A stretch of DNA of 64,000 nt from Flavobacteriales bacterium UBA2104 (GCA_002331485.1 DCYS01000007.1:87914-151913), one strand, 5' to 3'. Positions 1-9,295 are shown, counted from the stretch's first letter. A program made the numbers and translations. Notes: generated by a model not told the origin, from the sequence alone.

Positions 1-1052
1 GGTAATTCATATCGGGGAACAACAGTATCTTCTTCTTTATAAATTGAATGAGCTTTTACTGCTTCACCAACTTTCCTTCTAACTTCCCAAAGTTTATCTT
101 TCTGGGCCTTACTATCTGCAAATAGAATCTCTCCAATTTCGAAATCATCTACAACCTCACTGATCTTTTCACATTCCTGCATCAGTTTTTCTTCATCGAA
201 TCCGTCTACTTCGATGAGTAAATGAGCCGCGTATTTATCATCGACATTTAGTTGAATATTTGGTATCTTATCAATTGTCCATTGAATGGCATCACGTTCC
301 ATAAATTCAAGTCCACTTGGTGTGATTCCTTTCTTAAATATCGCTGCAACTGCTTTACATGCTTCCTCAGCTTTCATAAAAGGAACAAGCATCAAAAGAT
401 CCTTTGTTGGGTGTGGAATCAGTTTCAAAACGATCTTTGTTACAATGCCTAATGTACCTTCACTTCCCACAATAAGTTGTGTAAGATTATAACCTGTAGC
501 ATTCTTTAATACGTTTGCTCCAGTCCAAATAATTTCTCCATTCGGAAGAACGACTTCCAAATTCAAAACATAGTCAGCGGTAACTCCATATTTAACAGCC
601 TTTGGACCACCACTATTTTCAGATATATTTCCACCGATGAAACAACTTCCTTTGCTTGCTGGGTCTGGTGGATAAAACAAACCTTTTTCTTTCACCGTAT
701 TTTGGAGCACCTCAGTGATCACTCCTGGCTCTGTAGTTACTTGATGATTATTTTCATCTATTTCTAGAATGTTGTTAAAACGTTCCATACTGATCAGAAC
801 TCCACCATTGATCGGAAGCATTCCACCACTCAATCCAGATCGAGCCCCTGCGGGAGTTACCGGAATGCCATGTTGATTGCAATACTTTAAAATATTGGAA
901 ATCTCCTGAGGTGTTGACGGCTTCAATACTATATGTGGAGGATATGAGAGATCCTCCGTTTCATCATGACCATATTCCTGAAGTATTTCTTCAGTTGTAT
1001 AACTTATCTCAGGAAAACTACTTGTAAAATGATCAATATGTTGCTGCTCCAT
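1..1052 (-). CDS. FAD-binding oxidase, GlcD/D-lactate dehydrogenase type (partial, C-terminus off the window)
   Basis: An open frame on the minus strand starts at the ATG complementary to 1050-1052 and runs off the left edge, giving about 350 residues. The translation shows the FAD_binding_4 (PCMH-type) fold: HIVLKPSTPQEISNILKYC near residue 40, then PVTPAGARSGLSGG, the flavin-binding PPDPASKGSCFIGGNISENS, and GVTADYVLNLEVVLPNGEI. It ends in the FAD-oxidase C-terminal region with KLWEVRRKVGEAV. Members oxidise 2-hydroxy acids such as glycolate or D-lactate using FAD. The exact substrate cannot be told from the part visible. The family usually runs 450-480 residues, so roughly the last quarter is missing because of the window edge, not because of damage. 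Confidence 0.9.
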   Translation of the reverse strand, partial: MEQQHIDHFTSSFPEISYTTEEILQEYGHDETEDLSYPPHIVLKPSTPQEISNILKYCNQHGIPVTPAGARSGLSGGMLPINGGVLISMERFNNILEIDENNHQVTTEPGVITEVLQNTVKEKGLFYPPDPASKGSCFIGGNISENSGGPKAVKYGVTADYVLNLEVVLPNGEIIWTGANVLKNATGYNLTQLIVGSEGTLGIVTKIVLKLIPHPTKDLLMLVPFMKAEEACKAVAAIFKKGITPSGLEFMERDAIQWTIDKIPNIQLNVDDKYAAHLLIEVDGFDEEKLMQECEKISEVVDDFEIGEILFADSKAQKDKLWEVRRKVGEAVKAHSIYKEEDTVVPRYEL

Positions 1053-1161
1053 TGTGATTAAAAATTCTCGAATGAAAAATACTACTTTATTCAGAGAAGT
1101 CAATGTTTCCTTGCATTTAACTCGGAATAGTTTTTGTACTGTCTTAAAATAAACACTAAAT

Positions 1162-1548
1162 ATGAAAATCTTTCTTTCTCTATTATTAGTTTCTATTTTG
1201 ATCTCTTGTAACAAAGCCGGAATGGATATCAATGAATTAACAGGCTCAACTTGGGAGATATACCAGTATAAAGAACCAACATCAACAAACCCAATAGTAT
1301 TGCAGGATACCCTTGTGTTTACTTCACATAAGATCTATGAGTATAATGGTATTTCTGATAATTATTCTTTAACGAATAGTGCTAATCAGAAAATACTTTC
1401 TCTTTACGGTTCGAAGTTTGGTGATATTTCGGGAAGAGTATCTGATGATTTCAATAAGTATGGAGAAATAATAGGTGTTACTTTTTCGACTATGGGAACA
1501 TCTGATAACACATCAGAGTATATATTATGGTTGAGAAAAGTGGAATAA
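1162..1548 (+). CDS. Small lipoprotein of unknown function
   Basis: This 128-residue protein begins with a lipoprotein signal peptide, MKIFLSLLLVSILISC, in which the cysteine at residue 16 would be lipidated. The remainder (TGSTWEIYQYKEP, KILSLYGSKFGDISGRVSDDF, EYILWLRKVE) resembles the small lipocalin-like or META-like lipoproteins common in Bacteroidota, where a phrase such as 'TGSTWEI' often opens the domain. That likeness is an inference. It is convergent with the T9SS protein to its right and shares a bidirectional terminator with it. No function is assigned. Confidence 0.75.
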   Translation: MKIFLSLLLVSILISCNKAGMDINELTGSTWEIYQYKEPTSTNPIVLQDTLVFTSHKIYEYNGISDNYSLTNSANQKILSLYGSKFGDISGRVSDDFNKYGEIIGVTFSTMGTSDNTSEYILWLRKVE

Positions 1549-1550
1549 AA

Positions 1551-1579
1551 AAAGAGGTTGTAAATGCTACAACCTCTTT
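1551..1579. terminator. Bidirectional rho-independent terminator
   Basis: A perfect 12-bp stem (1551-1562 with 1568-1579, AAAGAGGTTGTA) closes a 5-nt loop. A-rich sequence lies on the left and T-rich on the right, so it can stop both the lipoprotein transcript and the convergent T9SS gene. Confidence 0.85.
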
Positions 1580-1602
1580 ACATTTTTGTAATATTGATCA
1601 AA

Positions 1603-3174
1603 CTATTTTTTAATGATTTTAGTGACGTTTCTGTGTCCTTTTATCTTAAGAAAATACATACCTCTTTCTAACTCCGATAGATCGATCGTTTCAGAAATGA
1701 TTTCTTCATTGAATACGATACGACCATTTGCATCAACGATCACAATTTCAAGTTGATTTTCTAATCCTGAATGAATCGATATTTGATCATTAAAAGGATT
1801 AGGAGAGATCGAAACCTGAAGCTCATCATTGGTCGTTAAGTTCAAGAAATCGACAACATATGTTGAAGATGCATCAGAACTACAATCTCCATCTACTATC
1901 ACTGCGGTGTAATCACCATTAGCAGAAGGTGTAAGTGTAGAACCATTTTGTCCTGTGATCAGGTTTCCATCCAAATACCATTCTACTGTTTGACCTCCAG
2001 AGATCGTAACCTCAAGATCGTTATTTCCATTCAAAGTGATCGTTGGAGCATTAGGTACGGGATTTACAGTTACCAAAACATCATCCGTTGCAACACATCC
2101 GTTTAGATCAGCTGTTACCGTATAGGTTTGCGTCATAGTAGGAGTAAAAGGAGTGTTGTCTGTAATTCCATTATTCCAGGATATAGATGCACCATCAGGG
2201 TTCGAAGCAGTTAGTGTAACTTGGTCTCCTTCACAAACCTCTTGATCCATTCCCGCATTAACTGATGGTGTAATATTGATTGTAATGTCTGAACCGTTTT
2301 GTGATCCTGTAATCGGATCGTCATCTGATGTAACTCGAACTCTAAATCCAGATCCTGTTAGTCCATTTGGAATTGTACCAGAAATAGTTCCTGTTGTGTT
2401 TGTTGAGGCAAGCGCACCAATATTAGTTGGTGAAGCAAAACTTCCTGCTGCATCAGATAATTCCAATGTGAAGGTATTTCCAGCATTAATTGTACCTGGT
2501 GAAACATTATAATCGACATCAATCTGATCACCGCCACAATAACTAAGCGTTGATACACTTGCGGTAATCTCATCAGCTCCTCCTAGTGATGATGCACTTA
2601 TTGTTAACTCATCTATACTATGATAGTGATTTGGAGCTGGATCTAGCGCTGCAGTTTCATCGAATTCAAATCCGATTTTCACATTACTCTCCCCATCCAC
2701 TACATTTAGCGTAAATGTCTCTTCCTGCCAAGCTGTTGGGTTACCAGTAGCCGTATATGCATCTTGCCAGGGACCATTGTTAACGGAGTAAATGACTTTC
2801 AATCCTTCCGAACCGCCTGTACGCCAAAAACTGATCTCAGTATTCTCATAATTACTCAAATCAACAGATGAGGTCATAACGGCGATCATTTGCTCGGTAC
2901 CGGGTAATTCATAATTAGCTTGTTGTATTGCACCTGCAAGAGAAATTGACATTGGATGCAGATAATTTGCATTTGGTGACGAGAATGTTGCTGGTTGACT
3001 TGGAACGGTAGGAAGTACAATTCCAGAATAAGTACTGTTTATTACCCATTGATTAGTCGAGGTAGAGCTCATTATAAATGTCCCCGTAGTCTCAAAATCA
3101 TCTTCATAAATCACCGTTTGACTCCAAATGGAGTAATTGATGAGGAGCATTGCTCCAAGTAATAGTTTTTTCAT
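1603..3174 (-). CDS. T9SS type A sorting-domain secreted protein
   Basis: A 523-residue secreted protein. I chose the ATG at 3172-3174 because it directly opens a signal peptide (MKKLLLGAMLLINYSIWSQ); an in-frame start eight codons upstream would push charged residues in front of it. The N-terminal half has a jelly-roll/MAM-like region (YEDDFETTGTF, ISFWRTGGSEGLKVIYSVNNGPWQDAY, IGFEFDETAA, HSIDELTI). Immunoglobulin-like repeats follow (SVNAGMDQEVCEGDQVTLTAS; TYTVTADLNGCVATDDVLVTV). The C-terminus is a typical type A sorting domain with SISPNPFNDQISI, VDANGRIVF and ELERGMYFLKI, which directs export through the type IX system. The biological target is unknown; adhesion or surface binding is the usual guess. 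Confidence 0.88.
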   Translation of the reverse strand: MKKLLLGAMLLINYSIWSQTVIYEDDFETTGTFIMSSTSTNQWVINSTYSGIVLPTVPSQPATFSSPNANYLHPMSISLAGAIQQANYELPGTEQMIAVMTSSVDLSNYENTEISFWRTGGSEGLKVIYSVNNGPWQDAYTATGNPTAWQEETFTLNVVDGESNVKIGFEFDETAALDPAPNHYHSIDELTISASSLGGADEITASVSTLSYCGGDQIDVDYNVSPGTINAGNTFTLELSDAAGSFASPTNIGALASTNTTGTISGTIPNGLTGSGFRVRVTSDDDPITGSQNGSDITINITPSVNAGMDQEVCEGDQVTLTASNPDGASISWNNGITDNTPFTPTMTQTYTVTADLNGCVATDDVLVTVNPVPNAPTITLNGNNDLEVTISGGQTVEWYLDGNLITGQNGSTLTPSANGDYTAVIVDGDCSSDASSTYVVDFLNLTTNDELQVSISPNPFNDQISIHSGLENQLEIVIVDANGRIVFNEEIISETIDLSELERGMYFLKIKGHRNVTKIIKK

Positions 3175-3240
3175 AAGTTTAGTTTTAAGTGTTACCACAA
3201 TTTACTAAAAAATAGACCATTACAGTATTTTATAAATAGA

Positions 3241-3272
3241 AAAAGCCGTTTCATAATATTGAAACGGCTTTT
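3241..3272 (-). terminator. Rho-independent terminator of the PorE-like operon
   Basis: A 12-bp perfect stem (3241-3252 with 3261-3272, AAAAGCCGTTTC) with an 8-nt loop lies just past the stop of the OmpA-family gene on the minus strand. Confidence 0.8.
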
Positions 3273-3290
3273 AAAAGAGAAGTATTTCCT

Positions 3291-5366
3291 CTAGTTTTCT
3301 ATGATCTCAAATTCGGTACGTCTGTTTTCTTGACGTCCATCTGAGGTGTTATTGCTGGCGACAGGACGGGAAGAACCATATCCTTTTGCTGTCAATCGTC
3401 CAGCTTTGATTCCTTTTCCTTTAAGATAGTTTACAACCGCTTCTGCACGATCTTGAGAAAGTTTCTCATTCAATGAAGCAGAACCCGTATTATCTGTATG
3501 ACCAGAAATTTCAACTTTTAATGAAGGAACATCCTTTAATAATTTTACCAGTCGGTCAAGCTCTGCGTTAGATTCACTTCTTAATGTTGCTTTTCCAACA
3601 TCGAAGAAAATGTTACGCAATGCTATCTTACTACCAACTGCAATATTCTTTAATTCGATCGTTTTGTTGATCAAGTTGTATGCACTTCCTTTCGGAATAT
3701 CGAAGTTTTCTGAATGGAATAGATATCCATCAGCTTTAACTGCAATACCATAATTTTTACCAGCAGTCAATGATAACAGGAATTTACCTGTTGCACTGTT
3801 TGTGGTGAAGCGTTCTATTACATCACCCGTTGAGTTGTCTGTAATTTCAATTTCTGCTTGAACTGCATCTCTTGAGATCGCATCTATCGTTTTACCCTTG
3901 AATACAGTTAACGAAACCTTATTTACGCTCACTGTTTCTTCAATTTGCGGATCCTTGATCGGTTTAGCAATTGACGCTAGTAAGTAATCTTCCATATCTA
4001 CGATAGGCTGTTTTGGAGGTCCCCAAAATGTAACCTTGTATAGATCAAAACCTCCTTTTCCTCCAGCACGATTTGAAGTGATGTAAGCGAACTTTCCATT
4101 TGCAGTAGGAGCAAAGAAAAAGTCGTCGTAAGGAGTGTTAATTGGATATCCCATGTTTTTAGGCTTTGACCAAACACCTTGATCTTTATATGAAACAAAT
4201 ATATCGTAACCACCAAGAGACTCATGTCCTTGTGAAGCCAGGTACATTGTTTTTCCATCAATCGCCATGTAGATAGGTCCGTCGTTGAACTTACTGTTCA
4301 CCTGACTGATCATTGTTGCGGCACCGTAGTTTTTTTCCATTTTGTTTCTCATACCAGAATACATGATGTCAGTACCGTTGCTTCTGCTTTCGTTTCCTCT
4401 AGCGAAGAAGATACTCCAACCATCATGACTGTAGGCTGCATACATGTCATTCGTTCGGTCCGTACTTATTTGACGAGGAAGAACTTCTGGATAACTCCAG
4501 TCAGCTCCTTTCAACATAGATTCAAAAACTGCTTCGTAACCATCTTTTTCTTTGTGAAGCAGCATTTTCGTACCGTCGAATGCAAGGTTGTTTACAACAT
4601 CATTTTCTTTTGAGTTAACACTACCTCTAATTGGTTTTACTTTATCCCATTTTCCTTCTGAAAAAGTTGAAGTGTAGATGTCATGGTCGTACATTCCAAC
4701 TTCATTCGGACTGTTCCCATTCTTTCTATTTGAACTAAAGATGATTTCCGAACCATCCGTAGTAATAGAAGGGGCGATCTCATCATACTCTGTGTTTAAT
4801 GCTGATACATTATCTACCCAGCAACGTTCTGGATCAGACTTGTATTTCTTTGCATTGTCACATTCTCTCTTACGCATCGTAACGAACTTGCTGAAATTAT
4901 CCGCTTTTCTGTAAGCATCTTCGAACTTTCTGTAAGACTCTACAGCTTTATCGAATTCTCCTTTGAGTTGCAGTGCATTACCATGGTAATAGTATAGGAA
5001 ATCATCACATTCAGGATCGAGTTTATGCGCTTTTTCAAGGTAAGAAATTGCCTCATAAGGACGTGTTGAATGAATATAACAAACACCTATCCGAAAGTTG
5101 TTCAAGGCGTTATCCGGATTCAGGTCCTGAGCGATCATAAATTGTTTTCGAGCTTTTTCAAATAGTAGTCCTGGATCGCGAACTTCGAATATAGCTGCAG
5201 AACCTTGTTCGAATAATTCCTCACCTTTATCAATAGCATCCTCCGCTGCTTTATATTCGTCAACTTGATCTTTAAAATTGGATCTTTTGAACTCTACATT
5301 TTGACTAAAAGTAAATCCAGCAATGAGAGAGAATGCTGCTATTATATATGTGTTTTTCAATTTCAT
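3291..5366 (-). CDS. OmpA-family protein with TPR, PD40 propeller and carboxypeptidase-regulatory domains (PorE-like)
   Basis: A 691-residue envelope protein with the start set at the ATG (5364-5366) that opens the signal peptide MKLKNTYIIAAFSLIAGFTFSQ. Domains in order: TPR helices at about residues 30-160 (ALNNFRIGVCYIHSTRPYEAISYLEKA), a PD40/WD40-like propeller at 190-450 (SITTDGSEIIFSSNR, GYDIFVSYKDQGVWSKPKN, AYITSNRAGGKGGFDLY), a carboxypeptidase-regulatory-like domain near 490-570, and a C-terminal OmpA peptidoglycan-binding domain (IFFDVGKATLRSESNAELD, ISGHTDNTGS, NRRTEFEI). This order is that of PorE and related T9SS-associated proteins, which tie the outer-membrane machinery to peptidoglycan. 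Bacteroidota carry several paralogues, so assignment to PorE itself is tentative. It lies 11 nt after the TPR gene, in one operon. Confidence 0.88.
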   Translation of the reverse strand: MKLKNTYIIAAFSLIAGFTFSQNVEFKRSNFKDQVDEYKAAEDAIDKGEELFEQGSAAIFEVRDPGLLFEKARKQFMIAQDLNPDNALNNFRIGVCYIHSTRPYEAISYLEKAHKLDPECDDFLYYYHGNALQLKGEFDKAVESYRKFEDAYRKADNFSKFVTMRKRECDNAKKYKSDPERCWVDNVSALNTEYDEIAPSITTDGSEIIFSSNRKNGNSPNEVGMYDHDIYTSTFSEGKWDKVKPIRGSVNSKENDVVNNLAFDGTKMLLHKEKDGYEAVFESMLKGADWSYPEVLPRQISTDRTNDMYAAYSHDGWSIFFARGNESRSNGTDIMYSGMRNKMEKNYGAATMISQVNSKFNDGPIYMAIDGKTMYLASQGHESLGGYDIFVSYKDQGVWSKPKNMGYPINTPYDDFFFAPTANGKFAYITSNRAGGKGGFDLYKVTFWGPPKQPIVDMEDYLLASIAKPIKDPQIEETVSVNKVSLTVFKGKTIDAISRDAVQAEIEITDNSTGDVIERFTTNSATGKFLLSLTAGKNYGIAVKADGYLFHSENFDIPKGSAYNLINKTIELKNIAVGSKIALRNIFFDVGKATLRSESNAELDRLVKLLKDVPSLKVEISGHTDNTGSASLNEKLSQDRAEAVVNYLKGKGIKAGRLTAKGYGSSRPVASNNTSDGRQENRRTEFEIIEN

Positions 5367-5377
5367 AAGTCTAATTT

Positions 5378-6475
5378 TTAGAATCCACAATTTTGCGAGT
5401 AATATTGACCTCCTGTTTCAGCACCTAATTCTTTGGCCTTATTCCAGTCTTCACAAGCTCCATTCATGTCACGCAGCATTTCACGGATCATACCTCTATT
5501 CACGTAAGCAGAAGCATAATCAGGGTCTAATTGAATAGCTTTATCAGCATTCTTTTTCGCTTCTTTATAATTCTCATTTTTGAATTCAGCTGCTGCGATA
5601 TTTGCATATGCAGGTGCATAGTTTGCATTGACTTCGATGCACTTTTTGAAGTCTTCGATGGCTTCATCAAGTTTGTTTCTCTCCATTTGAGTGGCTCCCC
5701 GATTGTTATAAGCTAAATGAAAATCTTTATCAATAGAGATCGCTCTGTTGAAAGCTGCAATAGCTCCTTTGTAATCCTTCATTTTAAGCTTCGTTGTTCC
5801 AATGTTATTTAAAACGAATGCAAGTTCTGGATTTTTCTTTGAAGCTTGTTCATAATCAGAAACGGCTTTGGAATAATCACCTTTCATGCGATGGCAACTA
5901 CCTCTGTCGTTGTATGCATAAGCTAGATTTCCGTTGAGCTCTATCGTCTTTGTAAATGATTCAATTGCTCCATCATAGTTCTGTTGAAGAAATTGAAGGG
6001 TTCCGAAATTGTAATGAGCCTTTGGATTTTTAGGTTCTAATTCGATCGATTTATTATAGTCTTTCTCTGCCTTTAAGTAATCACCTGTACCTTGATAAGC
6101 TCGAGCACGCTGAAAATAAGCCTTGGAATATTCTTTGTCTTTTTCGATCAGCTGTGTCAATGTCTTTGCAGCAGCAGCGTAGTAGCTAGCTTCATTCTCT
6201 GCAACTCCCTTATTGTAGTATGCAGCTTTGAAGTTAGGGTCAGATTCAATTGATATTTTATATTGTGCGATTGCCTTATCGAATTGCTTTTCTTTAAAAA
6301 AATCTATCCCTTTATTATAGGCTTCTTGACTTTTTGCAGTGGTTGCATTAGCCTCATTTACCGCATTTACGGAATCAAGCTTTGCCTGTTCTTCTTCAGT
6401 CAATTCTTGCGAAAATCCGTTAGCAGATATGAGAAAACAACCAGCAATGGCTAGTAAAAGTTTTCGTTTCATCAT
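5378..6475 (-). CDS. Periplasmic TPR-repeat protein
   Basis: A 365-residue protein with a signal peptide (MMKRKLLLAIAGCFLISANGFSQ) followed almost entirely by tetratricopeptide repeats of 34 residues, roughly nine units. Examples are AYNKGIDFFKEKQFDKAIAQY, AHYNFGTLQFLQQNYDGAIESF, AYNDRGSCHRMKGDYSKAVSDY and AYVNRGMIREMLRDMNGACEDW. TPR solenoids bind other proteins, and the exported location next to the PorE-like gene suggests a periplasmic scaffold in the same complex; this is an inference from the 11-nt spacing. Two tandem ATG codons (6475 and 6472) are both possible starts. Confidence 0.88.
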   Translation of the reverse strand: MMKRKLLLAIAGCFLISANGFSQELTEEEQAKLDSVNAVNEANATTAKSQEAYNKGIDFFKEKQFDKAIAQYKISIESDPNFKAAYYNKGVAENEASYYAAAAKTLTQLIEKDKEYSKAYFQRARAYQGTGDYLKAEKDYNKSIELEPKNPKAHYNFGTLQFLQQNYDGAIESFTKTIELNGNLAYAYNDRGSCHRMKGDYSKAVSDYEQASKKNPELAFVLNNIGTTKLKMKDYKGAIAAFNRAISIDKDFHLAYNNRGATQMERNKLDEAIEDFKKCIEVNANYAPAYANIAAAEFKNENYKEAKKNADKAIQLDPDYASAYVNRGMIREMLRDMNGACEDWNKAKELGAETGGQYYSQNCGF

Positions 6476-6509
6476 AGTTCTTTTTCGTTTGTAGTCCCCT
6501 AAAAATATG

Positions 6510-6527
6510 CCAAATTATTCGATTTGG
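6510..6527. promoter_or_regulatory. Short inverted repeat upstream of the TPR/PorE-like operon
   Basis: CCAAAT (6510-6515) and ATTTGG (6522-6527) form a 6-bp dyad around 6 nt, flanked further out by CCCC and GGGG. It lies 35 bp upstream of the TPR gene start, where an operator or a promoter-proximal hairpin could be. Support is structural only. Confidence 0.3.
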
Positions 6528-6647
6528 GGAGTGGAAGTTTTCCACAACTTGTGAAAATCATGCTCTTTTCTGTTAATAGTTGAATTCTATCTTGCCCATA
6601 ACAGAGTGAAATTCTTGTTATTTTAGCGAGACCAAAAAACAATCAGC

Positions 6648-7859
6648 ATGAGTAAAGATGTATATATAGTAGATGGTGTAAGAACACCAATAGGAAATTT
6701 TAGAGGTTCTCTATCAACGATCCGACCTGACGACATGGGTGCATTGGTAATGAAATCTGTTGTAGAGCGTAACAGCAGTTTGGATCCTTCGGCTATTGAA
6801 GATGTGATCTTCGGATGTGCAAATCAAGCTGGTGAAGACAATAGAAATGTTGCTCGTATGTCTGTTTTATTGGCAGGACTTCCGCATACAATTGGAGGAG
6901 AAACCGTGAACAGGCTTTGTTCATCTGGAATGGCTTCAACTATCAATGCTGCACGTGCGATCAAAGATGGAGCAGGCGAGATCTATCTTTCAGGTGGTGT
7001 TGAGAATATGACAAGAGGACCATGGGTGATCTCTAAATCAGCAGTTCCATTTGGTAGTGATGCTAAATTATATGATTCATCATTTGGATGGAGATTTATT
7101 AATCCACAGATGGACAAGGTTTATGGGACTGAAGGAATGGGACAAACGGCAGAAAACCTTGTTGATAAATATCGTATTTCCAGAGAAGATCAAGATAAGT
7201 TTGCAGCATGGTCTCAAGAAAAGGCTGCGAAAGCACTTGAAAATGGAAGATTAGCTGAAGAAACTATTCCCGTTGAAATTCCACAACGAAAGAAAGATCC
7301 GATTATTTTTGATAAAGATGAGTTTCCTAGACCTGGGACAACGGTAGAGATATTAAGTAAGTTAAGACCAGCCTTTAGAAAGGAAGGAGGTTCTGTTACG
7401 GCAGGAAATGCGTCGGGATTGAATGACGGAGCTGCTGCATTACTCGTTGCAAGTGAGCAAGGAATGAAAGATCATGGTTTAAAGCCTATGGTTAGAATCG
7501 TTGGAGCCGCTGTAGCAGGAGTTGAGCCAAGAATAATGGGTATAGGTCCTGTTCACGCAACGAATAAATTGTTGAAAAGAACTGGTTTGACGATGGACGA
7601 TATGGATATCATCGAGCTGAATGAAGCTTTTGCTGCTCAATCTTTAGCATGTACACGCGAATGGGGATTAGCAGATAATGATCCTCGTTTGAATCCAAAT
7701 GGAGGAGCCATTGCACTTGGTCATCCATTAGGAATGACTGGCGCAAGAATCTTGCAATCCGCTGCAATTGAATTACAGAAAACACAGAAGAGATATGCAC
7801 TTGTTACACTTTGTATTGGAGTGGGACAAGGCTACGCGACGATTTTGGAGCGAGTTTAG
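6648..7859 (+). CDS. Acetyl-CoA C-acyltransferase (thiolase, FadA/PcaF type)
   Basis: A 403-residue cytoplasmic thiolase that cleaves a 3-ketoacyl-CoA with CoA, or runs the reverse Claisen condensation. The three thiolase signatures are intact: nucleophile Cys91 in NRLCSSGMAST, His359 in NPNGGAIALGHPLGMTGAR, and the acid/base Cys389 in TLCIGVGQG. The last is normally CIGGGQG, so one glycine is a valine here. The N-terminus (VDGVRTPIGNFRGSL) and NEAFAAQ are also typical. The length and GPWV segment after the active site resemble 3-oxoadipyl-CoA thiolases, but no ring-cleavage or beta-oxidation genes adjoin it, so the exact substrate is open. Confidence 0.92.
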   Translation: MSKDVYIVDGVRTPIGNFRGSLSTIRPDDMGALVMKSVVERNSSLDPSAIEDVIFGCANQAGEDNRNVARMSVLLAGLPHTIGGETVNRLCSSGMASTINAARAIKDGAGEIYLSGGVENMTRGPWVISKSAVPFGSDAKLYDSSFGWRFINPQMDKVYGTEGMGQTAENLVDKYRISREDQDKFAAWSQEKAAKALENGRLAEETIPVEIPQRKKDPIIFDKDEFPRPGTTVEILSKLRPAFRKEGGSVTAGNASGLNDGAAALLVASEQGMKDHGLKPMVRIVGAAVAGVEPRIMGIGPVHATNKLLKRTGLTMDDMDIIELNEAFAAQSLACTREWGLADNDPRLNPNGGAIALGHPLGMTGARILQSAAIELQKTQKRYALVTLCIGVGQGYATILERV

Positions 7860-7879
7860 AATTTCTATAAGAAGTTTTA

Positions 7880-7910
7880 AAGCGGTGGACTTTGGTCTGC
7901 CGCTTTTTTT
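7880..7910 (+). terminator. Rho-independent terminator of the thiolase gene
   Basis: A 10-bp stem with two G-T wobbles (AAGCGGTGGA with TCTGCCGCTT) is followed by a run of seven or more T. Confidence 0.8.
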
Positions 7911-7921
7911 ATGTCAAAAAA

Positions 7922-7947
7922 AAATGCCGACCCTAAGGCCGGCATTT
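7922..7947 (-). terminator. Rho-independent terminator of the alpha-oxoamine synthase gene
   Basis: The stem AAATGCCG/CGGCATTT, extended past one mismatch by CC/GG, has a 4-nt CTAA loop. A long A run at its left on the plus strand supplies the U tract for the minus-strand transcript. Confidence 0.75.
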
Positions 7948-7982
7948 CATTATATTAACAATGAATAACAAATAATGGCTAA

Positions 7983-9248
7983 TTATTTATCCACCTCTAC
8001 ATTTGCCAACTCTTCGGCCTTGTAGTCTCCGTTATCCAATTTTTCTTTCACTTTAACGAATGTTTCAATTGTGTAAGAAACATCTTCTAGTTTGTGAGCC
8101 GCAGTCGGTATCAATCGAAGCATGATCACATCTTTTGGTACTACTGGGTAGATCACTATAGAACAGAAAATGTTGTAGTTTTCACGTAGATCGAACGTTA
8201 AGTTCGTTGCCTCAGCAAGATTACCTTGTAATAATACTGGTGTTACTGGAGAGTTTGTATTTCCAATATTGAATCCAGCTTCCTTCAAACCATTCTGTAA
8301 TGCAGAAGCGATTTTCCAAAGGTTTTCTTTGTGTTCTGGTTGAGTTCTCAATAACTCAAGACGTTTTCTCGCTCCAACAACCAATGGCATTGGAAGAGAT
8401 TTTGCGAACATCTGAGAACGCATGTTGTATCTTAAGTATTCAACGATATGCTCTTTTGCACAAATGAATGCTCCAATAGAAGCCATAGATTTTGCAAAAG
8501 TTCCGAAAAGTACATCGATCTCTTCATGAACACCTTGCTCTTCTCCAGCACCCATTCCTGTTTCACCAATTGTTCCAAATCCATGAGCATCATCAACGAA
8601 TAAACGGAAATCGTACTTTCCAGATTTACGGAACTCTACAATTCCTTTAAGATCTCCCTGATCACCAGCCATTCCGAAAACACCTTCTGTGATCACAAGG
8701 ATTCCTCCGTCATTCTTTTCAGCGATCTTTGTAGCACGCTCCATTTGCTTATCAAAGCTTTCCATGTCGTTGTGCTTGAAAACAAAACGCTTTCCAGCAT
8801 GCAAACGCATACCATCTAAAATACATGCATGAGACTCACTATCATAAACGATCACATCGTTTCGATCTACTAAACTATCAATAGCAGAAACCATTCCCTG
8901 GTATCCAAAGTTTAATAAGATCGTGTCTTCTTTTTGCATGAAATCAGAAAGCTCGTTTTCTAAAGCTTCGTGCTCACTCGTTTGACCTGTCATCATTCGC
9001 GATCCCATTGGGTACGCCATACCCCATTTTGCAGCAGCGTCAGCATCAGCTTTACGTACCTCAGGGTGATTTGCCAAACCTAAATAGTTATTTACAGACC
9101 AAACTAAACATTCAGATCCTCGAAACATCATTTTGTTTCCAATCTCTCCTTCTAACTTTGGGAATGTAAAATATCCATGCACTCCTTTAGCGAACTGACC
9201 TATCGGTCCTCTGTTTTCTTTGATCTTTTCAAATATGTCTTTAGCCAT
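7983..9248 (-). CDS. PLP-dependent alpha-oxoamine synthase (serine palmitoyltransferase/KBL/BioF family)
   Basis: A 421-residue fold-type I PLP enzyme that condenses an acyl-CoA with an amino acid, releasing CO2. Key elements: NNYLGLANHP near residue 53, the PLP-stacking His140 in DSESHAC, DDAHGFG at 219-225 (Asp binding the pyridine nitrogen and adjacent His), and the Schiff-base Lys253 in FGTFAKSMASIGAF. The N-terminus GYFTFPKLEG is longer than in BioF and resembles the sphingolipid or sulfonolipid branch found in Bacteroidota (serine palmitoyltransferase, cysteate acyltransferase). No bio genes adjoin it, so I favour a lipid role, but KBL activity cannot be excluded. Transcribed alone, with its own TAnnTTTG element and terminator. 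Confidence 0.85.
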   Translation of the reverse strand: MAKDIFEKIKENRGPIGQFAKGVHGYFTFPKLEGEIGNKMMFRGSECLVWSVNNYLGLANHPEVRKADADAAAKWGMAYPMGSRMMTGQTSEHEALENELSDFMQKEDTILLNFGYQGMVSAIDSLVDRNDVIVYDSESHACILDGMRLHAGKRFVFKHNDMESFDKQMERATKIAEKNDGGILVITEGVFGMAGDQGDLKGIVEFRKSGKYDFRLFVDDAHGFGTIGETGMGAGEEQGVHEEIDVLFGTFAKSMASIGAFICAKEHIVEYLRYNMRSQMFAKSLPMPLVVGARKRLELLRTQPEHKENLWKIASALQNGLKEAGFNIGNTNSPVTPVLLQGNLAEATNLTFDLRENYNIFCSIVIYPVVPKDVIMLRLIPTAAHKLEDVSYTIETFVKVKEKLDNGDYKAEELANVEVDK

Positions 9249-9295
9249 AAATGTTTATTTTCAACGAGACCATACCCGTCGATATTAATATTTTG

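Noticed and set aside
2276..2573. Open frames on both strands inside the T9SS gene at 1603-3174
   Set aside because: They are shadows of the real frame, with low-complexity translations and no start signals.
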